Made by a program: the position numbers and the translations under genes
In this document: positions 54,767 through 62,071 of the stretch, piece by piece
Position numbering within the stretch: the first letter of the stretch is position 1
Layout of the letters: each line of letters begins with the position of its first letter
Assembly: GCF_901472495.1 (NCBI RefSeq)
Contig: NZ_LR590469.1
Span: 1,674,001 to 1,738,000 of the forward strand
Length of the DNA stretch: 64,000 bases
DNA from: Yersinia enterocolitica subsp. enterocolitica
GTDB taxonomy: Bacteria > Pseudomonadota > Gammaproteobacteria > Enterobacterales > Enterobacteriaceae
Reading direction: 5' to 3'
Notes under the pieces: generated by a model
The model's input: only the letters and a program-made list of their open reading frames with translations
Databases searched by the model: none
What the model was told of the DNA's origin: nothing

Positions 54767-56308
54767 CTAGCCTTGATTCATTTGTGCCTGAGTAATAGGT
54801 GCTTCAGATGCTTTAGCACTGTCTGGTTGTTCCACATTCTCTGGCTCATCGGTAAACCCAACCAACCAAGTGAAAACCGCCCCCAAGATGAAAGCGACGG
54901 TAATAGACAGCAGGAATCCCAAGAACTGTGCCATATGCCCTTCTTTAAAGAAGACCGGCAACACCGCAATACCCGGCAGGCAATAGCTCCATGACACCGC
55001 ATTAAAAGACCCCGCGATAGCTCCACCAATCCCCCCTGCGGCGCAGCTGCATAAGAAAGGTTTCTTCAAACGTAATGCCACACCGTAAATAGCAGGCTCG
55101 GTAATACCGAATAAAGCGGTAATCCCCGCGGACAATGAAATTCCTTTCATTTCACGGTTACGCGTTTTTAAGTAGACACCAAACATGGTTCCGGCCATGG
55201 CAAAGACTGCGGAGGCTTGCAAGCCGGTAAAGGTGTCATAACCCAATGTCGCATAGTTTCCTACAGTGACCGGAGTGATGCCCCAATGAACACCCAATGT
55301 GACCAGTGGCTGCCAGAATGCACCAACCATAAACCCTGCTATCGCTGGGCTGAGATTATAAAGTGTGTTGTAAACGCCGCCAATTGCCCCACCGATCAAG
55401 TTACCCACTGGGCCAAATACCAACAAGGTTAAGGGCACCATAATGGCAATACAGAACATCGGGGTAAACAGGTTACGCACCACCATTGGCAGTACTTTTT
55501 CAAAGAAGCGCTGTACATAAGACATGGCCCAAACCATCAAGATGATCGGGATAACCGAGGCGGTATAGCTCAGGTATTGCACGGGAATACCGAAGAAATC
55601 CAAGCTGGGCGATGATAATGGAATACCAGCAATAGTATTCAAAATGTGGGCAACCTGCGGATTATTCAGCGTTTCATGCATCAATTGCTGAACGGCAGGG
55701 TCTGCGGAGTTCACCGTGACAATTTTATTAGCTGTCAGCATGTTCATATAATCAGGGCTGATCAATGCACAAGCCGTAATTACGGCGGTAAAAGGGTTAA
55801 CATTGAATTTTTTGGCCGCAGTAAAAGCCACCATCACAGGCAAGAAGGTAAATCCGGTCCAGGAGACAAAATTTAAAATTCGATAAGTACCGCTGGCGGC
55901 ATCCATCCAGCCAATCGCAGCCAGAAAAGAAATAATCCCTTGTAAAATACCGCAGGCGGCCAGTGGATAAAGAAAAGGTGCAAAAATACTGGAGATAATA
56001 TCCATCAATCGGCTAACGATACCGACTTTAGGTGCGGCAACCGGTGCACTTTCATCGATATTAATCAGGTTCGTGACATGCTTATAGGCATCAGCGACAT
56101 GGTTACCGATCACCACTTGCATTTGCCCACCCGCTTCAATAACGGTAATAACCCCTTTAACACGATTTAATTTTTCTTTATCGACAGCTTTATTATCTTT
56201 CAATATAAAACGCAAACGTGTCGCACAATGTGTGACGGTAATCACATTATTATCACCGCCAATATACTTAATAATTTCTTGTGCGGTTAATGCGTAATCA
56301 ATTGCCAT
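54767..56308 (-). CDS. PTS beta-glucoside-specific EIIBC
   Basis: A 513-residue permease: IIB domain with phospho-Cys28 in VTHCATRLRF and IIC domain with ten or so spans and the active-site GITEPAIYGV. There is no C-terminal IIA domain, so it must use the glucose EIIA (Crr) like AscF. The tail after residue 490 is polar and low in complexity. Likely sugars are cellobiose, salicin or arbutin. Confidence 0.93.
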   Translation of the reverse strand: MAIDYALTAQEIIKYIGGDNNVITVTHCATRLRFILKDNKAVDKEKLNRVKGVITVIEAGGQMQVVIGNHVADAYKHVTNLINIDESAPVAAPKVGIVSRLMDIISSIFAPFLYPLAACGILQGIISFLAAIGWMDAASGTYRILNFVSWTGFTFLPVMVAFTAAKKFNVNPFTAVITACALISPDYMNMLTANKIVTVNSADPAVQQLMHETLNNPQVAHILNTIAGIPLSSPSLDFFGIPVQYLSYTASVIPIILMVWAMSYVQRFFEKVLPMVVRNLFTPMFCIAIMVPLTLLVFGPVGNLIGGAIGGVYNTLYNLSPAIAGFMVGAFWQPLVTLGVHWGITPVTVGNYATLGYDTFTGLQASAVFAMAGTMFGVYLKTRNREMKGISLSAGITALFGITEPAIYGVALRLKKPFLCSCAAGGIGGAIAGSFNAVSWSYCLPGIAVLPVFFKEGHMAQFLGFLLSITVAFILGAVFTWLVGFTDEPENVEQPDSAKASEAPITQAQMNQG

Positions 56309-56459
56309 TATTAATCTCCTGTCACGAATGCTGAGTATAAGATAAACAGAGTGTTATCGGATTATTATTAATATTTTTTCGATTGAGACTGGAGTTTAGC
56401 AAAAAGAAAGATGAAGTCACGATATAACAAAAACCATGAATTGGAATATGTAACATGTA

Positions 56460-56488
56460 AAAAACACCCTGTTTTATTGGGTGTTTTT
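56460..56488 (-). terminator. Terminator overlapping the end of the RpiR-type gene
   Basis: AAAAACACCC / GGGTGTTTTT with a 9-base loop; the stop codon lies in the loop and the upstream arm encodes the last residues. TTTTT follows in the stem itself. Confidence 0.85.
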
Positions 56489-57214
56489 ATTAACTAATTG
56501 AGGGAGTTTTTTGCCGATAGTTTCAATAATATATAAAACGGGGATCTGGGTAGTAATATTATACTGCCCCTCTAATACAATAGGCGGCATGTGATAAGAG
56601 ATATTTAAATCAGCCATCTTAGCCAAAGTAGAATTATCACTATTGGTCAAGCTAATAATCTTGCAGTGTTGCAGGCTAAACTGATTGGCGATGCGGATGA
56701 TTTCTTCCGTTTCACCAGAAACAGAGAGGATAATCGCAATCGCATCCTGATACATATCACTATTGATTGGATAATAAGGATCATCAATATAGGTACTGTA
56801 TTTCCCTACATTAGAAAAGAAACGCGCACTGTATTTTCCTAATGCACCAGATGTTCCTATTCCAACAAAAATAACTCTACGTGTAGCCGCTATTTGTGCG
56901 GCAGCGCTATCAAGAAGTTCGTCAAACTCACTATTATTAATACTTTTAAAGTAGTTAATTATTTCGCTAATACCGAAACTGACCGGTGGTTTTTCATCAT
57001 GTTCTAAATAGAGTTTAAAACGAACACGAAATTCAGAGTAACCATCACAATTCATTTTTTTACAAAAACGCAAAACTGTGGTGGTAGAAACACCCGCGGC
57101 ATCTGCCAACTCCCTGATGGTCATGTACATCACTTTATCAGTATTTTTTATGATGTAGTTATAGACGATCAATTCCAGTTCGTTCAGCGATGATATTTCT
57201 TTATAGGTAAACAT
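56474..57214 (-). CDS. RpiR/MurR-family transcriptional regulator
   Basis: A 246-residue regulator: HTH_6 domain (residues 1-75; IRELADAAGVSTTTVLRFCKKMN) and a SIS sugar-phosphate domain (VIFVGIGTSGALGKY, SVSGETEEII). It probably senses a beta-glucoside phosphate and controls the following PTS and glycosidase genes. I start at 57214 (MFTYKEISSLNE), where the family N terminus begins and AGGTACC lies upstream; an in-frame extension to 57397 has no HTH content. The gap to EIIBC is 165 bp, enough for a separate promoter. Confidence 0.88.
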   Translation of the reverse strand: MFTYKEISSLNELELIVYNYIIKNTDKVMYMTIRELADAAGVSTTTVLRFCKKMNCDGYSEFRVRFKLYLEHDEKPPVSFGISEIINYFKSINNSEFDELLDSAAAQIAATRRVIFVGIGTSGALGKYSARFFSNVGKYSTYIDDPYYPINSDMYQDAIAIILSVSGETEEIIRIANQFSLQHCKIISLTNSDNSTLAKMADLNISYHMPPIVLEGQYNITTQIPVLYIIETIGKKLPQLVNKNTQ

Positions 57215-57476
57215 ACTGGTACCTGAAACGATGCAATGGTGTGAGATAGGTAAATTTAGCACGAAATGGGGGGAGTAACGAGGGGGGAATATAAAGCCAA
57301 GGTTAGATTCGCGGAGAAAATGGATGATATAACGGGTTGAGAAGACACCGGGCGACTTCGTCCGGTTATATTTTAGCTTAGAGGTGCGACTGGCCATTCA
57401 ATATCAGGAGCAGTTGATAAATCCAATTGCGAGCTTGTCCAGACCCTGTAAATAAATCTATGCAACTGCCACCGTA

Positions 57477-58109
57477 TTAAATGTGATCGCTCAGGCGGTC
57501 ACCGAACTCAATAATAAAACGACTCATTGCATCCGCCAGTTCTGGATCGGCATACTCCATTTTTTGGAAGCATCCTTAATCGCCAGATAAATAACTTTTC
57601 TCACTGAGTCGTCCGTCGGGAATTCCTTTCGCTCTTTGATGTCTGCACGGATAACGTTGCTCAGCGATTCGATGGCATTCGTCGTGTAAATTGCCTTGCG
57701 GATATCGGGCGGATGGCCGAAGAAAGTATTGATATTTCCCCAGTGCGCACGCCAACGGGATACAGTGCATCCAGCGGCCGGTTTGGCCACTCTGCGACCT
57801 GCTCTTTAACCGCATCGGTGACTTTAGATATCAATGTGGCCGACACGCCAGCGTCGTACATCTCCTTGAAGGTGGAGACGATTTCCCGCGTAGTCATGCC
57901 TTTGGCGTACAGGGATAAAATCTGGCGATTCATCTGTGTGATGCGCGTCTGGTTTTTCTTTATCAGCTGCGGTTCAAAGGTGTTTTCACGATCGCGCGGT
58001 GTACTGAGTTCAATCTCACCATCATCGCACAGCAGCATTTGGGATGAATAACCGTTGCGGGTATTCGAACCTGATTTTGGGGTATTTTTCTCGTGTCCGA
58101 GGTGGTCTG
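57477..58109 (-). mobile_element. IS256-family (Mutator-type) insertion sequence remnant, transposase deleted and frameshifted
   Basis: From 58109 down, codons read LTDHLGHEKNTP and SGSNTRNGYSSQML (before the first ATG of the frame), then LSTPRDRENTFEPQLIKKNQTR and MTTREIVSTFKEMYD up to RPLDALYPV, typical of the N-terminal third. Then, in another frame, WRAHWGNINTFFGHPPDIRKAIYTTNAIES to NWRM follows: the C-terminal part with the catalytic Glu. About 150 central residues with both catalytic Asp are missing. A further frameshift after NWRM separates MSRFIIEFGDRLSDHI. The element cannot move by itself. No clear terminal repeats are seen. Confidence 0.85.
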
Positions 58110-58388
58110 TCAGTCCTCCATTTTGCGCAATGTGTCATGACACACCGCGATAGCGGCTGGAATACTGTCCACAGCTTTATCACGCAGGAAATCGCGTAAT
58201 ATTTCGGTTCTACGTTGTTCTTCTTTAATTATCGCGTCTTTTTCTCGTAAATTGACGTAATAGGTTTTGACAGTAAAAATCACACTAACCAGGGTACCAA
58301 GAATAAAGATGTAATCCTGTAAACTCAGAGCTGAGAATAATGCCAGTGCCCCAGTCCACCAATACGGAAGCTGACTTTGTTCATTCAT
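58110..58388 (-). CDS. Phage holin-like protein
   Basis: A 92-residue protein with one or two hydrophobic helices (WWTGALALFSALSLQDYIFILGTLVSVIFTV cut into helix 1 at 11-23 and helix 2 at 27-40) and a charged coiled tail (LREKDAIIKEEQRRTEILRDF). This is the shape of HP1-type/class II holins that open the inner membrane for the endolysin. Its stop codon coincides with the edge of the IS256 remnant; no endolysin gene follows. It sits after the Q gene as in lambdoid lysis regions. Confidence 0.7.
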   Translation of the reverse strand: MNEQSQLPYWWTGALALFSALSLQDYIFILGTLVSVIFTVKTYYVNLREKDAIIKEEQRRTEILRDFLRDKAVDSIPAAIAVCHDTLRKMED

Positions 58389-58435
58389 TTATAACCTCCC
58401 TCTCTGATACACTGGCGTGTAAAACCAACAGAAAT

Positions 58436-58464
58436 AGGAAAGCCCCGACAATGCGGGCTTTCCT
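58436..58464 (-). terminator. Hairpin between Q and holin (tR'-like)
   Basis: AGGAAAGCCC / GGGCTTTCCT stem, 33 bp after the Q stop. In lambdoid phages a terminator here blocks late transcription until Q acts. Confidence 0.7.
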
Positions 58465-58497
58465 GTTATTCAATCAGTGTGTTACTAACCAGAGATA

Positions 58498-58977
58498 TCA
58501 GACTAATACACTTTTCACGGACCGCGCTAATGTTTTTTCATAAAAATGGAGATTTTCAATAAACGGATCCATTTCTAATTTTACATTCAACATTGCCAGG
58601 CAACCATCAATAAAACCTTCAGCCATTTGTATATTAATTCTGATCAGTCTTTCATCTCTTTTTTGCTGACGTGCAATAGCACGCTTTGATTGATTCAGTA
58701 CATAATGGCGAATAATTAATTCATATTCATCTGGGCGATATTGTTTTAAGCGGGCAACACACCCATCGATCACTAAACCATCATCGTCGCAACATGAAGC
58801 TTTGCTTTTAGAGGTCTCAGCCAGCAGTCCTTTAAACCCCGCAGCAATAGATGAATAATCCAGCCCAGAACTGTACCTTGCCCATACTCCCCAGCGCGCC
58901 AACACCAATTGAATGTCTCTCATGCTCTGGCTTTTCTGGCTATGGCTGCCAGCTGCGTTGCCGTTTATTGAACTCAT
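58498..58977 (-). CDS. Phage antitermination protein Q (P21/phi80 type)
   Basis: A 159-residue protein of the Phage_antitermQ family, with the hallmark runs MRDIQLVLARWGVWA, SSIAAGFKGLL, CCDDDGLVIDGCVARLK, YVLNQSKRAIARQ and MAEGFIDGCLAML. Q loads on RNA polymerase near the late promoter and lets it pass the downstream terminator. The upstream in-frame residues 1-18 may or may not be translated; an internal ATG lies at 58923. It is fed by a lambda-like PR from the right, since cro to P are gone. Confidence 0.85.
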   Translation of the reverse strand: MSSINGNAAGSHSQKSQSMRDIQLVLARWGVWARYSSGLDYSSIAAGFKGLLAETSKSKASCCDDDGLVIDGCVARLKQYRPDEYELIIRHYVLNQSKRAIARQQKRDERLIRINIQMAEGFIDGCLAMLNVKLEMDPFIENLHFYEKTLARSVKSVLV

Positions 58978-59023
58978 TTATAACTACTCCACAAAAGGCG
59001 GGGTCAAGGAATGACGCCTCAGC

Positions 59024-59143
59024 CTATCGATTGCTCAACAACGGAAACCACCGATAAATCTGGCTGCCGTCCTCTTGTGCGAACCAGAGCAACTCATGTC
59101 GCAGATGCCTCTGACACTGATGCAGAGCCTGTTGCCGATGCGA
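59024..59143 (-). pseudogene. C-terminal fragment of an unidentified phage gene
   Basis: Minus strand, 39 codons without a start, reading SHRQQALHQCQRHLRHELLW and FAQEDGSQIYRWFPLLSNR, ending at 59024 and 46 bp before Q. The composition looks like true protein rather than chance. A stop codon precedes it at 59144. It is probably the tail of a gene cut by the deletion that removed the early region. Confidence 0.4.
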
Positions 59144-59174
59144 TTACATGAGTTTCTCTTATACATTCCGATTG

Positions 59175-59203
59175 ATTATTACCGCAAGTGATTTTATAGT
59201 CAA
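59175..59203 (-). promoter_or_regulatory. Lambda PR-like promoter
   Basis: Minus strand -35 TTGACT (59198-59203), 17-base spacer, -10 AATAAT (59175-59180). Operator O1 lies between and over the boxes, as OR1 does at lambda PR. It points to the Q gene. Confidence 0.75.
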
Positions 59204-59240
59204 CACCGCAGGTGATTGGATATTATTGCTAACGGTAATA
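59177..59240. promoter_or_regulatory. Three CI operators (OR-like region)
   Basis: 17-mers at 59177-59193, 59201-59217 and (inverted) 59224-59240 agree with the lambda consensus TATCACCGCCGGTGATA at 13, 13 and 11 positions. Centres are 24 and 23 bp apart, the same spacing as lambda OR1-OR2-OR3. O3 is nearest cI. Confidence 0.85.
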
Positions 59241-59250
59241 AAATCGACTC

Positions 59251-59973
59251 ATGAAAAAGAAGCCATTGACGCCAGAACAGTTAGACGACGCTAAACGGCT
59301 GAAAGAGCTGTTTAACGCCAAGAAAAAAGCACTGGGTATCTCCCAGGAGTCCGTCGCGCATGAGTTAGGCGTGGGCCAAAGTGCGGTGAACCAATTCCTA
59401 AACGGTATAAACCCGCTCAATGTGACCAATGCAGCTGCTTTTGCCAAAGTGCTTAATGAGCCTATTAGTAGCTTTAGTCCTTCTTTGGCAACAGAATTGG
59501 CAAAAATGGCTGAAAGTTTGTCTATCTCATCCCCAAACCGACTCAATGACAAACCCACAGGAACAGTTGCTAACAGTTACCCGTTAATCAGTTGGATTAG
59601 CGCAGGAAATTGGTATGAGGCCATAGAACCCTATCAATTACGTGATATAGAAATTTGGCCTGAGTCGACCAAAAATGCGCATGACAGTGCATTTTGGTTG
59701 AGCGTGAAAGGCGACTCCATGACTTCACCGTCAGGAATCAGTTTTCCAGAAGGAATGATTATTCTGGTCGATCCGGAAAAAGAACCCATGCCGGGTAACT
59801 TTGTTGTCGCCAAATTAACTGACGATAATGAAGCGACATTTAAAAAATTAATTGTTGATGCTGCCGTTAAGTATTTGAAACCATTGAATCCTGCTTACCG
59901 TTTAATTGAGCTGAATGGCAACTGTAAGATACTTGGCGTGGTGGTTGATGCCCGCTGGTTAGAGATAGATTAG
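59251..59973 (+). CDS. cI: Lambda CI-like prophage repressor
   Basis: A 240-residue LexA/CI-type repressor strikingly like lambda CI. The N-terminal arm KKKPLTPEQLDDAKRLK and helices GISQESVAHELGVGQSAV with LNGINPLN keep lambda's Q-S contact residues in the recognition helix. Autocleavage Ala118-Gly119 lies in WISAGNW, with Ser156 (GDSMTSP) and Lys198/199 (TFKKLI) as catalytic pair, so RecA-stimulated self-cleavage is expected. It faces three lambda-type operators. The reading frame is complete, so the switch may still work although most of the prophage is gone. Confidence 0.93.
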   Translation: MKKKPLTPEQLDDAKRLKELFNAKKKALGISQESVAHELGVGQSAVNQFLNGINPLNVTNAAAFAKVLNEPISSFSPSLATELAKMAESLSISSPNRLNDKPTGTVANSYPLISWISAGNWYEAIEPYQLRDIEIWPESTKNAHDSAFWLSVKGDSMTSPSGISFPEGMIILVDPEKEPMPGNFVVAKLTDDNEATFKKLIVDAAVKYLKPLNPAYRLIELNGNCKILGVVVDARWLEID

Positions 59974-60057
59974 CCAAAGCCACCTATTCTTAGATTTGTA
60001 TTAGCGTGTCAAAAAACCTAAATCATTTGTATAAACAAGAAGATAAAATCTCGCATA

Positions 60058-60103
60058 AAAATAACCGCAAGTGATTAGCCATTAAATTACCTGCGGTTAT
60101 TTT
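60058..60103. terminator. cI terminator built from two CI-operator-like sites (OL-like)
   Basis: AAAATAACCGCA (60058-60069) pairs with TGCGGTTATTTT (60092-60103), followed by TTATATC: a terminator 85 bp after cI. The two arms also belong to 17-mers centred at 60068 and (inverted) 60093, each matching the lambda operator consensus at 12 positions, 25 bp apart. Both readings may hold. Confidence 0.6.
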
Positions 60104-60160
60104 TTATATCACTAAAACAACCATTTAACCTCATTTCACATTAAAATAGCTAAAACTCGG

Positions 60161-60196
60161 TTGTTTTATGCCAAATAGAACTGTATATTAATACAG
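60161..60196 (+). promoter_or_regulatory. Promoter with LexA box 1
   Basis: -35 TTGTTT (60161-60166), 17-base spacer, -10 TATATT (60184-60189). The -10 box lies within a perfect LexA site CTGTATATTAATACAG (60181-60196). SOS control of a transcript starting near 60196 is expected. Confidence 0.8.
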
Positions 60197-60235
60197 TATA
60201 GACTGCTGACAAACCTCGATAACTCGATCTTGCAA

Positions 60236-60337
60236 GGTGAAGGCAGGTAGAAGAGTAAAGCGTCCGCACCAGGGACGGCTCGGCTCGAGCCCCCAGGGAG
60301 GGGTTTACGGCGTCTTTACGATCTGCCTGTTTTCACC
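60236..60337 (+). ncRNA. Structured RNA candidate between two LexA boxes, C4-like in shape
   Basis: Outer stem GGTGAAGGCAG (60236-60246) pairs with CTGCC...TTCACC (60323-60337); next GTAAAG (60255-60260) with CTTTAC (60314-60319); then three hairpins CGTCC/GGACG (60261-60277), GCTCG/CGAGC (60278-60290) and CCCC/GGGG (60291-60303). A compact multibranch fold, much more GC-rich than its surroundings and without an open frame. Phage C4 antisense RNAs have a similar form and setting; I could not test this. It could also be the leader of the dinI-like mRNA. Confidence 0.6.
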
Positions 60338-60365
60338 GTTACGGGCACTTTGTCATTAACCTCAA

Positions 60366-60381
60366 CTGTATATTAATACAG
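60366..60381. promoter_or_regulatory. LexA box 2, upstream of the dinI-like gene
   Basis: CTGTATATTAATACAG, identical to box 1 and 185 bp from it, 24 bp before the dinI-like start. Matches the LexA consensus CTGT-N8-ACAG. Confidence 0.9.
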
Positions 60382-60405
60382 CATTAATCACCCAGGAAAA
60401 AAATC

Positions 60406-60648
60406 ATGCGAGTAGAATTAATTTATGACAAGCGGAATGTCACCGGCCTGACTAACGCCAATGAAATGATTAAAGCTGAATTGACCAAACGTGTGCATCA
60501 AGTGTTTCCCGGTGCCGAGGTTAAGGTCAAGCCAATGCAAGCCAATGGCATTAATACTGATGCAACTAAACAAGAAAAATCAGTGCTCAACCGTTTAGTA
60601 GAAGAAATGTTTGAACAAGCCGATGAATGGCTAGTCCATGAGTTTTAA
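60406..60648 (+). CDS. DinI-like family protein
   Basis: An 80-residue protein of the DinI/MsgA family, which in E. coli binds RecA filaments and tunes the SOS response. MRVELIYDKRN start, alternating charged helices, and the acidic C-terminal helix ending FEQADEWLVHEF fit the family. The LexA box upstream supports SOS control. Such genes are frequent on lambdoid prophages. The ribosome site is AGGA at about 60393. Confidence 0.88.
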   Translation: MRVELIYDKRNVTGLTNANEMIKAELTKRVHQVFPGAEVKVKPMQANGINTDATKQEKSVLNRLVEEMFEQADEWLVHEF

Positions 60649-60657
60649 ACACAATTA

Positions 60658-60679
60658 AGCCGGGTAACCAAGCCCGGCT
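60658..60679 (+). terminator. Hairpin after the dinI-like gene
   Basis: AGCCGGG / CCCGGCT with an 8-base loop, 10 bp after the stop; no real T-run, so a moderate call. Confidence 0.6.
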
Positions 60680-60811
60680 CATATTAAGTTTGATAAAACT
60701 GTCATGCTGGAATTTAATCTTTTTAATTTTTTTTAATCTTTAATTAACGCCTTTAAATTCTTAGCAATGTTAGCTTTCTCCATGAGGATTTAAACAAATT
60801 AAAGGCTAATC

Positions 60812-61745
60812 ATGGAAGCTAATATTGCAGTAAAACAAATTCTGAGCGCATCAATTCTTCTCGCCCTGTCTCACTCTGCTGTCGCCAGTCATCATACCAA
60901 TATTACTGATAGCTTGACTGTCAGTACCTCGCCAGGCTTATTAAATACAGAAGCAAATGAATATGTTTATGATAGAAATAATCGGAAAGTTAGCCAATTA
61001 GACTGGAAAGCGGAAAACACCCCTATTATTAAAATGGCTGTATCATGGGATCTGTTATCACGTTTAACCTTAACGGCTCGTGGATGGTCTACATTATCTT
61101 CCGGCACAGGAACCATGGATGATTAGATGGCTAAAGCCTGATCAAACCAAATGGACTGATTGGTCTCACCATGACAAAACCAATTTGAATTATGCTAACG
61201 AAATTGATCTTAATGCGAAATTTTGGTTTTTAAAGCAAAAAAATTATCGTATTGCGATGATGTCCGGTTATCAACGTAATAACAGTAGTTGGACCGCTTA
61301 TGGTGGAAACTATAATTACGATAATGGTAAAAGTATTTTTACAACTTCGGATACTGTTACCGTTATCGGATATAAACAAAAGTTTGATATGACCTATCTT
61401 GGCCTGGCGGGAAGCTACCATTATCAAAAATTTGAGTTTAATACCTTGCTAAAATACAGCCGTTGGGTAAATGCCAATGGGCATGACGAACACTATTCAC
61501 GCAAACTTTCATTCAAAGACAGCAACAAAAACTCTCGCTATTACGCCATAGTGGTGGATGCTGGATATTACATCACCCCAAGCACCAAATTATTTGTGGA
61601 AGCAACCTGGAACCAGTACACCGAAGGTAAAGGAGCAACACAAACCCTCGACCGTAGCACCGGTGCATCTCAGAATCATGCTGATAGCTCCGGTATCGCT
61701 CAGAAAAACCACACCATCGGCTTTGGTCTGCTGTATAAGTTTTAA
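60812..61745 (+). pseudogene. Omptin-family outer-membrane protease, frameshifted
   Basis: Signal peptide MEANIAVKQILSASILLALS, then the OmpT-like runs RKVSQLDWKAENTPIIK and LTARGWSTLSSGTGTMDD, where the frame stops at 61126. In the +2 frame from about 61132, WLKPDQTKWTDWSHHDKTNL, LNYANEIDLNAKFWFL, GYKQKFDMTYLGLAGSYHY and GHDEHYSRKL (with the OmpT-type Asp-His pair) continue to a proper barrel end GLLYKF at 61745. Comparison with OmpT (MVDQDWMD) shows two bases lost at 61119-61130, in the active-site Asp-x-Asp motif. A relative of Pla and OmpT that cannot be made as one protein unless the reading is corrected. Confidence 0.88.
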
Positions 61746-61771
61746 CCCCTCACCTCGTCATCACCAATTAC

Positions 61772-61816
61772 AGCATCAATCTCGCTGACACGCCCCCTTT
61801 CAGCGAGATTGATGCT
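61772..61816 (+). terminator. Terminator after the omptin pseudogene
   Basis: A perfect 17-bp stem AGCATCAATCTCGCTGA / TCAGCGAGATTGATGCT with an 11-base loop, then GATTTTGC. The rest of 61817-62071 is AT-rich and would carry the chemoreceptor promoter. Confidence 0.85.
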
Positions 61817-62071
61817 GATTTTGCAGTTTAAATGTCACTATTTTTTTCAACTTTATTTGAATTTTCACCACTAAGTTAAGATTAAATTGATTACCAAGCT
61901 TTTGTTTTTATTAGATATCGAGATCAACAAAAAACCTCCATCCCGTTACTGTTACATAAAGAAGTATTAACAATAGCGCACTAATTACAGTTTGTTACTG
62001 TGACTCAGCTCAAGTTTATCTCAGCCAAGCCGTTACTTGAATTACGCCTTCCCCTTTATTTAGGACGCTCT

